64,000 nucleotides of DNA from Procambarus clarkii (GCF_040958095.1 NC_091195.1:22137865-22201864), one strand, 5' to 3'; counted from the stretch's first letter, positions 24,801-39,800 are shown. Translations and numbers: made by a program. Notes: generated by a model not told the origin, from the sequence alone.

Positions 24801-27800
24801 ACCACCTAGTGAACACCACGTTTTCTACAAAAGGTCTTAGTGGCTGGAGAGTAGTAAAGCAGCACAGACTTATGTACAAGTGTACCCTAGGCTACCTGTC
24901 CAGTATCAGAGCCGGAATGGTGGCAACACTTTGGCAACAAGCAATGTAGTGGCTGGGGAGAGGTAAAGCCACACAGACTTTTATGGAAGTGTACCTTGGG
25001 CTGACACACCAGTGTCAACTCTATAGGAGTAGCAACACTTTGGCAACAAGCAGTATAGAATACACCCACTGAACTGCATTGCTGAGGTGCAGATATACCA
25101 ACCCAGTTGGCGACCTTGTTAAAAGAAGGTAGGGAAGGCAGGTGGGAAAGGAATTCCTGCAAACTTTTTGTCTGGCAGGCAAGACTCAGGGGAAGTTATT
25201 GATAAAAGGTAAGCCTGGGTCTTCCTTCACTTCTCCACGGGTCTAGGCCGGAATTGCCAACAGCAGTTTCCCCGTGGTTGACTGAAGGGCTCCCAGGGTG
25301 AATCAGTGGCACCCCCTACATTGGTGGGAGCAAAAACCTGCGGTGGTGGGTATTACTGGTCCCCTCCTGTGGGACCAAGCGATTCCGGTGAATCCCAAGA
25401 GTGAGAGGGGCTGAGTATTCTGCCTTCTGAGCCCCTAGCAGCCAATTGCTAGCAGAGCCCCAGCCCACTCCCCCGTGACAAACGCCATTTTCTGGGCGAG
25501 TCCCGGAGGCTCCCCGGAGCTATCCAGGCTGAATGGATATGTATAACTTTCTGGCATCAGTCAATGCATGGAGTTCTTGCCTACCAGGGATCATGAGCCA
25601 GATCCTGGCCCCCCTCTAGAGAGGCATGAGGAGCAATGGCCTATAGAGACCTCCCTTATGATAGGGAGCATTCTATGTCTGCCATCGACCGGGATAGGCA
25701 CTTGTTTTTTAGTCCTTGTATGTTGGCAAAGATGAATGAGATTACTCTATTAGGGATAGTTTGACTGGGAGACTTTTTTGGCAAGCCCATTATGCATGTA
25801 CATATTGAGTTTGTTCTGACCAGTGATGATTGTTGTAGGGCAGTTGCCTGTCGTAGTTGTAATTCCTTGTTGGTGTGTAATTGTATCTGTAATTCTGGTA
25901 AGCAAGTTGGTCTGGCATCCCTATATGGTCTACAGGGCCTTTGATGACCCTGTAGATATGTATGCAGATGATGGTCCTATAGATATAAGAGTAAAATCTG
26001 AAGCTAAAGACACAGACGTTAGATGTGTAAAGTACACAACTGTTGGAGAAATATTTAGGCTATGTGTAATTTAGGCAATGTAACATTGGTTAGGTATAGT
26101 ATCACACAGGATATATATATTTATATATAGTATTAAGGACAGGAGACACACACGAGATACTACAGCACTTAGGATCTAAACAAAATTTGAGACGTATTAA
26201 CACTCGCCTCTTCTTCAGTAGTAGAGCAGTCATGTAGAAAGACATCTCCCTGCGAGGTCACAGCCCACACCATGTAAAACGACGGAGAGCCAGTCAAGCC
26301 CCGAAACTGATTACAAGCTGCAAATCGGCATCATAATCAAAACGAGGATATAATGAACTGCTGACATGCTAGTAAACCAGCAAGCTCCAGCAATCTCAAA
26401 GTAATTACAGTTAAACCTAACAATAAAGCAGTTATATACATGTATACATATATTTGATCTGAAGTGTGCATAAATATATATATATATATAATAGCTATAT
26501 GGTTTGATCCACCTACCTGTTGAGATATGATTGAGCCAGTCCTCGGCATCTGTCTCGGTGGAGAAGCAGAGCGTCTTTGGCCTCAGGGGTTCATCAGGAT
26601 GGTACATTGCCACAAGAGACCGACCCACAGCAGACTCCACGCACATGACACTTGTCAGAATCGTACTGCATGAAATTTCTTCCTGTAATGTGAAATCAAT
26701 TTCTTGTGACTATGTTATGTTCTGGTTGTCAGTGTCTATCTTACGTACCCACCTACCCACCCACCCACTACCAACCCTCCACCTACCTGCACAGCAACCC
26801 TTCACCCACCTGCACAGTACCGATCTACCCACCCCTTACCAAGTATTGTATTATTTATATTTACCTAAGTTTACCTGAGGGCCACTAATACTAGTAGTCT
26901 TGATGAGGACAGGAACCTGGCATCTTGTCAAAGGTTCTCCCCATTTTCCCTCATGATCTTTTCCAGCTGTATTTTAAAACCCAGCAGTTTTGGCATTTAC
27001 AGCTTTGGTGGGTAGGCAATTCCACAGGTTTACAACCCTATGGGATGAAAAAGCATCTCCAGTTTCCTGTCCTACATTATGGTTTGTTGAGCTTAACCCT
27101 GTTGCTCCTCGTTCGTGTTACATCTGACCTTTTGAAGAAATTGACCAGATCGACATCCTCCAAATGGTTCAGTATTTTAAAGGTTTCAATGAGATCCACC
27201 CTGTCATGCCTGGTTTGTAGTCTTGTTAGCCCAGTGGCCTTCAACCATTTCGGATTCATGAGATCAAGCTCAAGTACGTTTATTTGAGAGAATAAAAACA
27301 TCTCAAAGGGATAGAGTAGCTCTGGTATGCTTTTTTTGTTGCCCGGTGTTGCACCTTCTCCAGAGCAGTTATGGCTTTCTGAAGATGAGGTCTCCCTGCC
27401 TGGATGCAATAATCCAGGTGGGGGCGCACCAGAGACTTATACAATTGAACGACTACTTTCCTTTCCTTGAAGGTAAAGGTACGCTTGATTATTGTCAGGG
27501 TTTGGTTCACTTTTCTTACTTCCGCTCCCACGTGTTGTGCAACTTTTAGTGAATGATGGATTCTGACTCCAAGGTCCTTTTCTTCATCTATCTGTTGTAA
27601 GGTAATACTGTCAATTTGGTAGTTGTGACTAGGATTGTGTTATGCCCCACATGCAAGGTCTTGCATTTATCAAAATTAAAAAGCATTTGCCAGTCATCTG
27701 ACCATTTGAGAGGTTCATGTAGATCTCTTTGTAAGATCTCAATATCACTTTCACTTCCCACTTTACCACAGATTTTAGTGTCATCTGCAAATTTGATAAT

Positions 27801-30800
27801 GTGGTTTGTAATATTTTCATCTATGCCATTGATGTATATGACAAAGAGGGGGTTGGTCCCAAAATGGACCCCCTATGGCACCCTCCCCTTAGCACATTTT
27901 CCCAGTCAGATTCTTTCCCATTTAGCACAACCCTTTGTTTCCTATGTTTTAACCATTGTTTTATCCATTCCAGTATTTTCCTATTTATTCCATGTGCCTG
28001 TAATTTCCTTGCCAGTCTCTCATATGATACAGTGTCAAAAGCTTTAGCAAAGTCCATGTGAGCTACATCTACCGGAAGTCGATGTACAGGAGTTAGATAC
28101 ATTTTTTTTACATAAAGCAGTACACCTCCTGCTCTTGTTGCTGTCCTTTCTGAACAGTGGATGATACCCTGGGGGGGGGGGAGGGGGGGGGAGGAGGAAT
28201 TCCCCTTCAATAGTGTCCTGTCATCCCCATGTTTCACTTATGCCAATGATGTCTGGAGTCTCGGCCTCAGCATGTGCACACAATGCATCAAATTTATTCA
28301 CCAAGCTTCTGGCACTAGTGTAGAAGCACTTTAAATTTCTTTCGCTGTTCGGCCGAGCGGACAGCATGCTGGACTTGTGATCCTGTGGTCCCGTGGTTGA
28401 TTCTAGGCGCTTGCGAGAAACAATGGGCAGAGTTTCTTTCACCGTATGCCCCTGTTGCCTAGCAGTAAAATAGGTACCTGGGTATTAGTCAGCTGTCACG
28501 GGCTGCTTCCTGGGGGTGGAGGCCTGGTCAAGGACCGGGCCGCGGGGACACTAAAAAAGCCCCGAAATCATCTCAAGATGACCTCAAGATCCTATTGGGC
28601 TGTGAGATACCACCTAGATTCTGAACATAATTATTCTGTTTGTTGTCACTCCAGCTTTGTGCCTGTCCGTCTTCTCAGATATACAGGGTTAGTTCTGCCT
28701 GGCTGGGTGGAGGACTGCGTTCTCTCCTCCATCTACTATTTTGATCACCCGTCTTCTCCTGATTACTAGCTTTGAATCTGTTTGCTTCTAGGTTCGTTAA
28801 TTCCTTAAACTTTCCTCTTAGCACACTTTTTTTGTGCTATTCAACTGTGTAGTATGGGGGAGATATAGACTTCGTTATACCCTTCAAGATTTTTTAGGTT
28901 ATGTACATTGGTTAGTATCTTCCTTCTGTGTTCAAAGTTTACAAGGGTTATGTGTACATATACTGTACTGTGGGCATTCATCTAGCACTGTTTAGAAAAT
29001 ACATAGTTGCCCCTTTGTTTATTTAGTGGTTATATTAATAATAATAATAATAATAATTTTTATTTAGGTAAGGTACATACATAAAGAGAGATTTTACAGT
29101 TTGTTGGGTTAATAGATAGAGCTAGTACATACAATGCCTAAAGCCACTATTATGCAAAGCGTTTCGGGCAGAGAATATCTGAATACAGTTTATGTATTTC
29201 ATTTACAAAAAAACTATATATAAATTTAATTTTAATGACAGTACAGTATTTAATTTATTACCCCAACAGCACCATATTTCACATAACTATAATGCAAGTA
29301 AGACATGCACTCTATTCCTTATATATTGTAAATAACTTGCATCTATATTTATATATTTGATATACTGTATACAGTATTTATGAAAGTGCTACTGCAGGAA
29401 ACATTTGGTTATTTGCTAAACATCAGTACAGAATATAATTACTGTATTGTAAGAGAATGGTAATCCGAATTCTTGCGATCCAGATGAATTTGCGTTCAGT
29501 GTTTTAGAGTAAATGGCGGCAGTCATTAAGGAAATCATTAAAATGCACAGGTAAACAGTGGGAGTATCTGAATCATGGTACAAAAATATTTAGAATTTGT
29601 TCATTTTAAACATTCCTGGCAAGAAATTCGTCCAAGTTGAATGTTCGGTTAACTCGCTCGTATGAGGGCGAGTCTCGTATCATTCGGATTGCTGAACTCA
29701 GACAAAACAGTACAAATAATGAACTCTGCCTCTATAATCCCACATTTAGTAACCAATTTAATCAAAACTGAATTACTGTACTAATATCCACCAAAACCTC
29801 TGGTAAATAATAGGTACCTACCACATGTGGAGATCCAAGAGAGTAGCGTACAATGAGCGTGGCATCCTGCACTTGTGACCTGCGAGAGCCGACCATGACG
29901 AGCTCTAATGATGCTGGCACCCACTGTCCCCCTGCCCACCAGCGGCACTGGCCAGATATTACCCATGATGAGCCTTCAACTGCTTCCTCATAACTAGAGA
30001 AACACACAAGCAATGTAATAAACTTTATAAGGTCACATTGCAAGTATCGTCACATTTACGATACTTGCAAGCACATAGGAGGAGAAGGGAAATGTTCACA
30101 TCTAATAGTATAAATGGAAGAGGACACTTACAAGCTCACTGGAGGAGGAAAATGTTCACAGCTAACAGAGAGAATATAGTACTTACAAGCACATAAGAGG
30201 AGGAAAATTTTCACTCCGAACTGTACCGATGAAAGAGGATACTTATAAGCACACGAGACGAGGAAAACGTTCACACCTAAGAGTACAGATGAAAGAGAAT
30301 ACAGTACTTGCAAGCACATAAGAGGAGGAAAATGTTCACACCTAACAGAATAGATGGAAGAGGATACTTACAAGCATATAGGAGCAGGAGAATGTTCACA
30401 ACTAACAGTACAGATGGAAGAATATAGTACTTACAAGCACACAGGAGGAGGAAAATATTCACAACTAACAGTACAGATGGAAGAATATAGTACTTACAAG
30501 CACACAGGAGGAGGAAAATATTCACAACTAACAGTACAGATGGAAGAATATAGTACTTACAAGCACACAGGAGGAGGAAAATATTCACACCTAACAGTAC
30601 AGATGGAAGAGGATACTTGCAAGCAAATTGGAGGAGAATGTTCATAACTAACTGTACAGATGAGGAGGAAATTTAAAAGTATATTGGTGTAAGAGGATAT
30701 TTTCAAGAATTGTACACGGGAGGAGGAGGAGGAGGACATTTAAAGAACACATAATAAAGTATTCACAATAATACATATTAAGGAGGACATTCTTAAGCAC

Positions 30801-33800
30801 ACAGATGGAAGAGGATATTTATTAGCATGCAGATGGAAGGAATGTAAGTCTAGAATGGATGATGGTAATTGCAAATATTGAGCCAGAGAAAGATATTTAC
30901 AGGTATAGATAAGGAAGCAAATATTTACAAGTATCGAAGTGGAGGAAGCTATTACAAGTGGAGGAAGCTATTACAAGTATCGAAGTGGAGGAAGCTATTA
31001 CAAGTATCGAAGTGGAGGAAGCTATTACAAGTATCAAAGTGGAGGAAGCTATTTACAAGTACAGAAGAGAGGTGGAGGAGGTTACAAGTACAGAACAGAG
31101 GTGGAGGAGGTTACAAGTACAAAACAGAGGTGAAGGAGGATATTTACAATCTCAAAAGCAGTAGTCTTCACTAAACTAATACAATAATTACACATAGCAC
31201 AGCCATGTCAAGTGCATTGTTTTCTTCTATGGCTCACATACCCAGTAAAAGGCTTGATCTCGGTGTTATACCGACTGCGTAAACTCTGCAACACATTAAC
31301 TCTCCAGGGCTCTGTAGACAGCACTGGGGACCCTTCACTCATGAACCTTTAGACAAGAGTTACAAATGACATTGTATTATTCATAGAAACAATAAATATA
31401 CGCTACGTACATATGTTGCAGGAAAACATCCATCATTGAACAGAATGAAATGCCTTGTTCTGGTGGGCTGCCTCAGTGGTTCCCCTGAGTCAGCTGCCTG
31501 TTGCGCTCCAAACCTAGCATGCCCCACCAAGTCCTTGTAAACTTGGAGGTAACCTGGGGCCAGATTCACGAAAGCACTTACGCAAGCACTTCCGAACGTG
31601 TACAACTTTCCTCAATCTTTGACGGCTTTGGTTACATTTATTAAACAGTTTACAAGCATGAAAACTTCCCAATCAACTGTTGTTATTGTTATAAACAGCC
31701 TAAAGGTGCTTCGGTGCTCATTAACTGTTTAATAATTGTAAACAATGCCGCCAAAGATTGAGAAAAGATGTACAGGTTCGTAATTGTTTGCGTAAGTGCT
31801 TTCGTGAATCTGGCCCCAGGCAGCTAGCTCAGGGAGCTACTGAGTGAAGCCTTCCAATTTGCAAAATATACCTTGTTTACGTACATACCAAAGATTTGTG
31901 TGTCTCAGGTACTATACAAGTCAATACAGCTATATAAGCATACATTGTCTAAACATGTCTCTTACTCAAGTATTGAAATACCTGTACTGTCTAAGCTCAC
32001 TTATCTGAATTATATGCGAGTGCATATAATTAACGAAATCATCCGTGTCACGACAATGAATTCAGTTAAGTTTCTCAAAGGGTTGTAAACCCTGGAACCG
32101 CCAACCCGCCGAAGCCGTAAATGCTAAAACTCTGCTGGGGTTTAAAATACAACTGGAAAGGGTCATCTAGTCAAATGGGGGGGACCGTTGACAAGCTGCT
32201 GGCTTCCTGTCCTTATCGAGGCCACTAGTATTAGTGGCCCTCAGGTAAATGCCGGTAAATATGGAAAGGTCCTCCCACCAGATAAGCCAGACATAAGCAT
32301 AAGCAGAATTTTTACCGAAGAAGTCCAAAGGTGAAAATATTCAATTTTGTTGTACTACAACCAACAATTTGAATTTCCACACACACTGTAATTTAAAAAT
32401 ATACCAGTACAGTACTGTAATTTAAATCAGAAGCTTCAGCTTACCTTATAGTTCGTCTTCTTGATTGGTGCTACATACGGTACTGTACAGTATCTTCAAA
32501 TCAATAATCAATAATTCTTGAAAATTTACATAACCTAACTTAACACAACAGTAAAATTACAGTACAGTGCTTAAGCTTGGCAAGGTCAACTTCGACTGCC
32601 AGCTGCTGAAGCATAACTGGCTGAAGGCTTTCTTGGCTTTCTGGCGAGGTTTCATTGGTTGAAGGTTCTTGTCTTGTGGGTTGCATGGGTTGAACGGCCT
32701 TGGCTTGTCGTTATTACCAAATAAGAATTGAGTTTTGCTTGCCTCCTGTATTCATCTCTCTTTGGGTCGCCTCAAGTATGGCACTGATACACGAGTAAAC
32801 TGTATTTATGCCCGAAACGCTTTGCGTAATAGTGGCTTTAGGCATTGTATGTACTAGCTATACCTATAAGTCAAACAATCCTTGTAAATATTTATTGTAT
32901 GTATGTACCTTACCTAAATAAAATTGTATTGTATTGTATTGTATTTGATTGTCTGTGGTGTTGTTAGCACAACCTTCCTCCTCTTAATAACCCCAGGACC
33001 ATTCCTGCTGCTGTCAGGCAGAGTCTTGACAAAAAATGTTCAAAGTTATTATGAAAATTCAAAGGATACTTAAAAATGTTTCACTAATGGCGCAGCATTG
33101 TGGTATAATGTGAGAGTCGAGAGCACGTGACCTGGATGGATCCACTTGGGGCAGGCAAGCAGGCATGTTACATAGGCTGTCAGGTGGAAAAATAACCCTA
33201 AATTTTTAGCAGGAAAGTATTGTCTGTATACTGTACATGGTTTTTAAGAAATTTGGATTTGTTACAATTTGATATCCTTATTTTTTACTGTTATGAATTG
33301 CTTTAACATATTTCTTGGTTATTCTATACATTAAAGATCATAGGCCCCCCCATCCTTAGATAGTCCCCCCCTACCCTGAAGTCAGCCACCCCCAAACACC
33401 TCCCATTACCCCATGCCTCAAGCGACTGCTGTACGGGATTATTACAGTATGGCCCGATGCCTGTGTGGTATCCCAGCAAGATCTCCGGTTATCAGAATAG
33501 CAATTCAGATATGGTGATGTTTTGCCAGAAAAATATTTGGCAGCAATTTTCAACAGATAACTCAAATGTTTGGATCAGTGGGCTTCGGATAAGCGAGCTC
33601 ATACAGTACAGTACTAATAATAGTTGAAAAGGATAAATTTAAAATGTTGATTGTGTGATAGAGGATGGATGTTGTTGAGAATGGATTATAATAAAAGTGT
33701 CAGATTAAAGAGTACAAGACAAAAGAAAGAAGAGGCAGTGAGAATGTACATGCTGTTAGCCAGACAAGCATGCCTATTAACCCTTAAGTCGCTAAGGGCT

Positions 33801-36800
33801 TTTTGGCCTGCAACACTGCCAGGCACACACACAAAAAAAAATCTTATAAACGTGTTCATTTGTGTTCCCTGAGCACTGGGGGATGTAATTCGTACTTACC
33901 AATGACATAAATGAGCCGAGAAGTTGGCCGATTACGTTGATCTTCATTGCTCGAGTGTGGTGCGTCCTGGGAGAGTAAGGCGTGGCTTTGAAGCAGCCCG
34001 AGTTGGCGCAAATTTATTTTCGCTGCATTATTTGCAGTATTTATTGCGTATTTTACAAAAAAAAATTTTCACTGAGGTTGTATAATAAATGGTCACGATG
34101 TTTTATTGTATGGTCATGCGGCAATGTGATGACATCATCACATTTCCACGCTGCTGTCTGTGCAACCCCCCACTCCCTGGGAGAGAGGAAGGGGGAGCCC
34201 CAGACCCTCGCCGGCAATCCAACCAGTAGTTCTTAGGTTGGATGTCAAAAACACGCAAAAACACAGCCGACTGGAAGGAGGGAGAGATGCTCCCTCCCTC
34301 CCTCCGGGTCCCATCCAGAAAATGGTGTTTTATTTCATTCAACGCTGGTTTTCTGGGGAGAGCCCCGTTGGCTCCCTGGAGCTAACTACCCAGAGACAAG
34401 GAAAAACACAAGGACTTACCCGGGAGGCAGTCGGTCCTCACTCCTCAACACGAAGCCAAGACAACTAGCTGCAACTGCCGGCCCAATGCAACGCAGGCCC
34501 TACCAGGTCCAGGGACATTGACAAGGTAGCGACCAGCCAAGACCCTGTTCGACCTCCAAAAACCCCGTGCCCGAATGTAAACCCAAGACATGTTGCCAAA
34601 GCCAAAGCAGCAAACTTACGAACGTCGCAGGCACAAGGAATAGACTGCAGGCAGGCTCGACTCAATAACCCTGCAGACGACCTGAAAAACCCAAGTCCAG
34701 GAACAGGGAAGGAGGGAAACTGGGTCAACCCAAAGAGCATCCCCGACCACCTTAGCCGTGGAGTGCAAATAACAGCAGAGAGCCGCAACCAGATACATGA
34801 TGCACCCCCAGCCTGACCAACCAAGCATCAACAACCCAAGGACCCCTCCGGAAAGCAACAGTCTCATTCTTTGGCAGAAAAGAAGTAGACGGCTGCAACT
34901 AAACAAACCTACCACCAGGACCGAAGGAACAGAAATCCCTGCGCCAGAGGAGAGCATGAAGCTCCCCGACCTGACCCCCAGAGGCCAATGCCAACAATAA
35001 AAAGAGCCTTGGAAAAACAATCCTGAACCAAAGGGGCCACCACAAACTGTGAGGTCGCCCCTTACGAGAACCAGTTTGATGTGCAGAGCGATCACCGTGC
35101 TCCGAAACTGGCACTACTGGCCCACCACGACCCCACCGGGAACGGCATCTAAGGCCACCCCGGAGAACTAACAAGTCCAACATACGGCGACAGCTAGAAG
35201 CAGCTGCTTGCAGATACTGCACAACTGCAGAATCAGCAAACAGCAACAAACAAGAAGGTGATGAAAATCTAAGAGCCAGGGCCCATGCAGATACCATAGA
35301 GTGAGCAAGCACAGACTGCCTGCACACGAGGCGTGAAGCAAAGAACAGAGACACCGCCTCCTTCAGAATCAGCACAAAACAATTTCAACAAGGCAGTCGA
35401 TGCTCGAGATGTCGAGGCAACTGGTACCAATGAATTGGTACCAGACACAAGGCCGGTATCCAGTGCCTCCACATCCTCCTCAAGCCAGTCCGAAGACAGC
35501 TCAAGCAGGGAAAAGAAATGCAAAATCGAAGCCAAATGCCCCGGGCACGCAAATCCTCAGCCACCAGGGACGCCGAAAGGATAGTAACCTGTACATGAAG
35601 CTGCACCTGGCTAATAGCCTTAGGAAGAACGGGGGCGAATAAATACACATCGAGGTGCTCCAACTTGCCCCCCCCAGTTAACCTGAATTGCCGTAGATGT
35701 TTCCCGTCACCATTCAAGCATGCGGGTCCAACGGAACAAGTGCCAGGTCCCCATAGAAAAGAATGGATAGTCTGCAAACCAGGACGACTCCGGCACTTCG
35801 TAATGCACCCAATAAGGAAAAGTAGAACCGAACTCAAACGAGAAAAGGTCCAATATTGAGGCAAAATCTGGGTCATGCAGGACATAAGCTGCAATGGCCT
35901 CCCGAACCTCCTTAGGCAGGCTGCGGGAAGCCGAAAACCTCCAGAAAGAAGGGACCGAAGAACTCAAGGGAACCCGGAACAGAACCTGGGGAGGAGCAGA
36001 ACTCATATCAAATTCGTACTGGGAGGGGGGTAAGAAAACCCCTCCCCTTGCAACAACGAGCCCCGCACCGAGGGTACCAACACCCAAGCGGGGTCAAACA
36101 GGGCCTAAGCCCCCTACAAGTCAGCTCCTCCCAGCCCTGGGACCCTCCACATCAGGCCCCGGGGCACAGTCGTCCCCCAAACCCTCCGCCCCTAAAGAAA
36201 AGGCAGAGTCAATCAAAAAAGCTGGGAAAGGGGGGGGGGGGTTTGCTGGTCAGATCTCGAAGCCCCAGCTGGGCTTCGCCAGTCTGCCAGTTTCGAAGAC
36301 TGGCAGATCAAAAAACTGCCAGTCTCTCACCACCATCTAAACCCTGCCCTGACTCCGAAACCCTCAGACATTTGGGTTTGAGGGTTTCAAACCCAAATGT
36401 TTGGGTTTGAAACCCTCAGAGGAGGGTTTCAAAACCCAAACATTTGGGGGGGAGGGGGAGGAGGACAAACAACAGCAGAGGAAGGATGAGAGAGCGAGGA
36501 TGAAACCAAAGTCGAAGCGATTAACGCCCCGAAGTTTGGGTCCCTATAACCAAAGCAAGGCAGCCTCAGGGCATCGAGAAAGCAACCAACCTAGCACATT
36601 GCAGCAACCGAAACCTTGCATGTAACGTCAAAGCTGCCTGCACCCAATTAACAGTATCAGTGGACCGGGTGAATTGGAGTACCAGCAGGGAACACCACTC
36701 GCAGGATTCTGGGTCAAACGTGTCATCAACCCAACAGGCAGCACGACGGTGAATGTCACCCTGAGACAAGAGGACAGAGCAACCTTCAAGCTCATAATGG

Positions 36801-39800
36801 AGATCGGACCCAGAGGTTGCATCCATTGGACCAATGAGCTCCAGTGGAGTTTTCCAGGGCCCTTAGGCTGACTGCTAAGGGAAGTCCAGGCATGGTACCG
36901 CTAACCAGGTGACCCAAACTACCGCGAGATCATGTAAACCTGAACCCCTGCGACGTGTACAACTACGGGGGCCTAGCAGGGGACCACCAAAAAACAGAGG
37001 TGGAACTACGACCATGGAACAGACCCCCCCACCAGCCAAAATCTAAAAAGAAAAGAAAACCCCCACAAAAGTACAACATCTCCAGGAGGAACAGAACCAG
37101 CCACTATGATAATAGTAGACAAGCTGCACAGTACGTTGCACCCCTACCAGCGATGATACTATCTCCAACCCAGGGCCAAACAGTGGCTAAGAAAACCCCT
37201 GCTGACCCCAAGGGTGGGCAAACACCATGCAGCAAAAGATCCCTGTAGAGGTAGTTCCCTAACGACTTGTGGAAGGCAACCTCAAGACGCAATGGCAGTA
37301 CTTTCAGGTACCTGGAGAAGGGAGCCCTAGGCGCATGCAGCCCCAGTACTTCTGATATTACTCCCGGCTCACATACCACAACACAGCAGAGCAGCACTGC
37401 CAGGGCACAGCACTGCACAGAGACCAGAGTCGGAGTCGAATGACCGCCACGCAACACATCAGCCTTAGAACTGCGGGTGGATAGCCGGCATGGGGTCTGG
37501 GACTCCCGTTCCCCCTCCCAGGGAGGGGGGGGGAGCTGCGCAGAAAGGTGGCGCTGCGGTGGGTGTGACATCAAGCGCATTTGCTCGTTTTCAGATTGGG
37601 GAGTTCTGCTTAGCAGTTCAGTTTTCGGTAGCATTGTTTCAACAGTTGGGGTCTGATTTGGGGCGCTTACATTTCTGGGTGCCTAACTCGAATGACGGCA
37701 GACATAGAATGCTTCCAACCACATGGGAGGTTTCTATTGATCATTGCTCCTCATGCCTGAGAGGGCCAGGTTCTGACTCATAGTCCCCGGTAGACTAGAA
37801 CGCCATTCAAATTGACTGATGCCATGGTCTAATACACACATATCAGCTCCAGGGAAACTCTCCACAGAAATAAATTTACTATTGGATGAGTCAGTACCCC
37901 CTTTCCTGCTAAATTGCCTTGGTGAATAGCTATTTTTTTTAGTTGAAGGTTTTTTTAATACCTCAAATATGAATACATAATTAAGAGTCGACCAGAAGCT
38001 GAATGTTCCGTTCCCACTAACTGTACTATAATAATAAATACAGCTATTCAACTTATGATGAAACAAAAACAACAACAACCCTGCTCGTGCCACTTGGTTA
38101 ATCAGCAAACATAAAATATAAACAAGAACATTTTATTAAAGATACACACAACAAAAGGGGTGCATTACGTATATATGGCTCACTAGCTGTGTGCATGCCA
38201 GGCATTATCAAAACCTATTAATATCCTGCAACCCTTTACAAACAATAAAACACTATATATTAAAGCACTAAGACTATATGCTGCAAAATATTAAAATAGT
38301 AACAATCATTCATATAAAATCAATATATCAAAGAGTATAACAAACTTGATGTAAGAGCTACACAAGAATTCTTCATAATATATACAGTACTAGCAACAGC
38401 AAACGTTGATTTCTCAAGCATAGGTTAAAACAGACAAAGAGACTCACCACTTTGGCATGTTATTAGCTCGTATCCAGCATCCTCCCCCAGTCACCCACAA
38501 CCACAGGTGTTCTGCTTCTAGTGGAAGCAGTTTGTAGTTTGGGCCTTCCTCTCTTGGGACCACAAGCGATCCCCGACTCAGACTTGCTTCACTGCCGGCA
38601 CTACTGCTGCTAGCATGGCGGAGGCGTGACTCGCTCCACTCGAGGCTTGCATGTGTGTTCGGCTGCTGGACACAGGCCGAGACATGTCCCTGATCCTCTT
38701 TTCTCCTAGTGTCACTCACTGCGTTATCCCTTTGGCATTTTATATGAAAATCTTCTCGATTCCTGATGTTCGTCTTGTCATCAGCTTGGCTTGCTGTATT
38801 ATCACTCTCTATTTCAGGAGAACTATTTGGGCTTGCTAACACAGCATCATTGGGCATATCACGACTATTGATGGCTTGGAGGCTGCTGATGAAATCTCCA
38901 CCTTGATCAGACACAACTGATGAGCTGAGAGAGCTGGGATAGTCTTCGGGGTACTGGATTTTGATGCTCGACTCCCTACTGTCATCGTGATGCAGCGTGT
39001 CATTACTTTCATGCTGAACAACAGCTTCTTGTTCTTTTCCATGTTCTTCCTGAATAGGGCTTCTCTCATTCTCTCCGAGAGCCAATATATCGCTACTTTC
39101 CTTGATTGTTCCTGCAGGCTGGGCTCCCTGAAACTGAAGATTATTTAGTACTTTCTCTGCACTAGCCAAGTTAATGTCACCTTCTGCTCCTAAAATGGAT
39201 TTAGTGATGGAATTAGGACTGTCCTCCTGTCCTTTGGCTCCTCTTTCAGTAAAAGTGTCATTAGTTATGCTACTGGGCATTTTTACAGTGGGGTGAGGAA
39301 GTGGGCTTGAACTTGGGCTGGGGTTCACACTTGGAGGCGGGGTTTCGACTGCACCAATGGGAAGGCAGATGGATCGCCAGGTTCGTCCAGCAAGCTCTGT
39401 TTCTGACACGCCTGTTCGTAGCACAATGGTGTGGTCCTCGTTACTTACGCCCCACACCTGAGAGATTGAAAAATCACAAATAAACAAACCAGCATTGAAT
39501 GTAATGAAATGCCTCCACCACATCAGCAGGAGAACCCAAACACAAAAAGACCAACAAGAATAAAACCCTGGGCTTGCCCTCACAACACAGCATCATCACG
39601 GAGTGAACTAAAAGAAAGAACTACCCAAGGGCTACCCTGACAGAAAATGATACGAATTGAACCCCCAAAAAATGCCCTTTGCCACAACAAAAACCTATTG
39701 TGAAGAGGCCCCAGAACCCAACCACCACTGGAAAATGGAAAAGAAAATTAGTTACGGCCCAAGGTCCCCGTAACAGTTGAACTCGACAAAACAACCACCG

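Noticed and set aside
23010-24835. LTR retrotransposon
   Set aside because: Only a TGTTACGG start and composition suggest it. No second LTR, primer-binding site or gag/pol seen, so it is listed only as unclassified.
26202-26317. Human-like direct join of w9 to w14 as the only transcript
   Set aside because: It is in frame, but it would leave four well-formed galectin exons with intact splice sites unexplained. Kept as a possible minor isoform.
31242-31346. Donor GTGAGC at the end of exon w6
   Set aside because: It would break frame with w7. The overlapping GTATGT donor keeps phase 2 and restores the conserved YEEAVE.
32580-32700. Possible coding fragment on the minus strand
   Set aside because: Short Gln/Pro-rich readings with no consistent frame or recognisable family.
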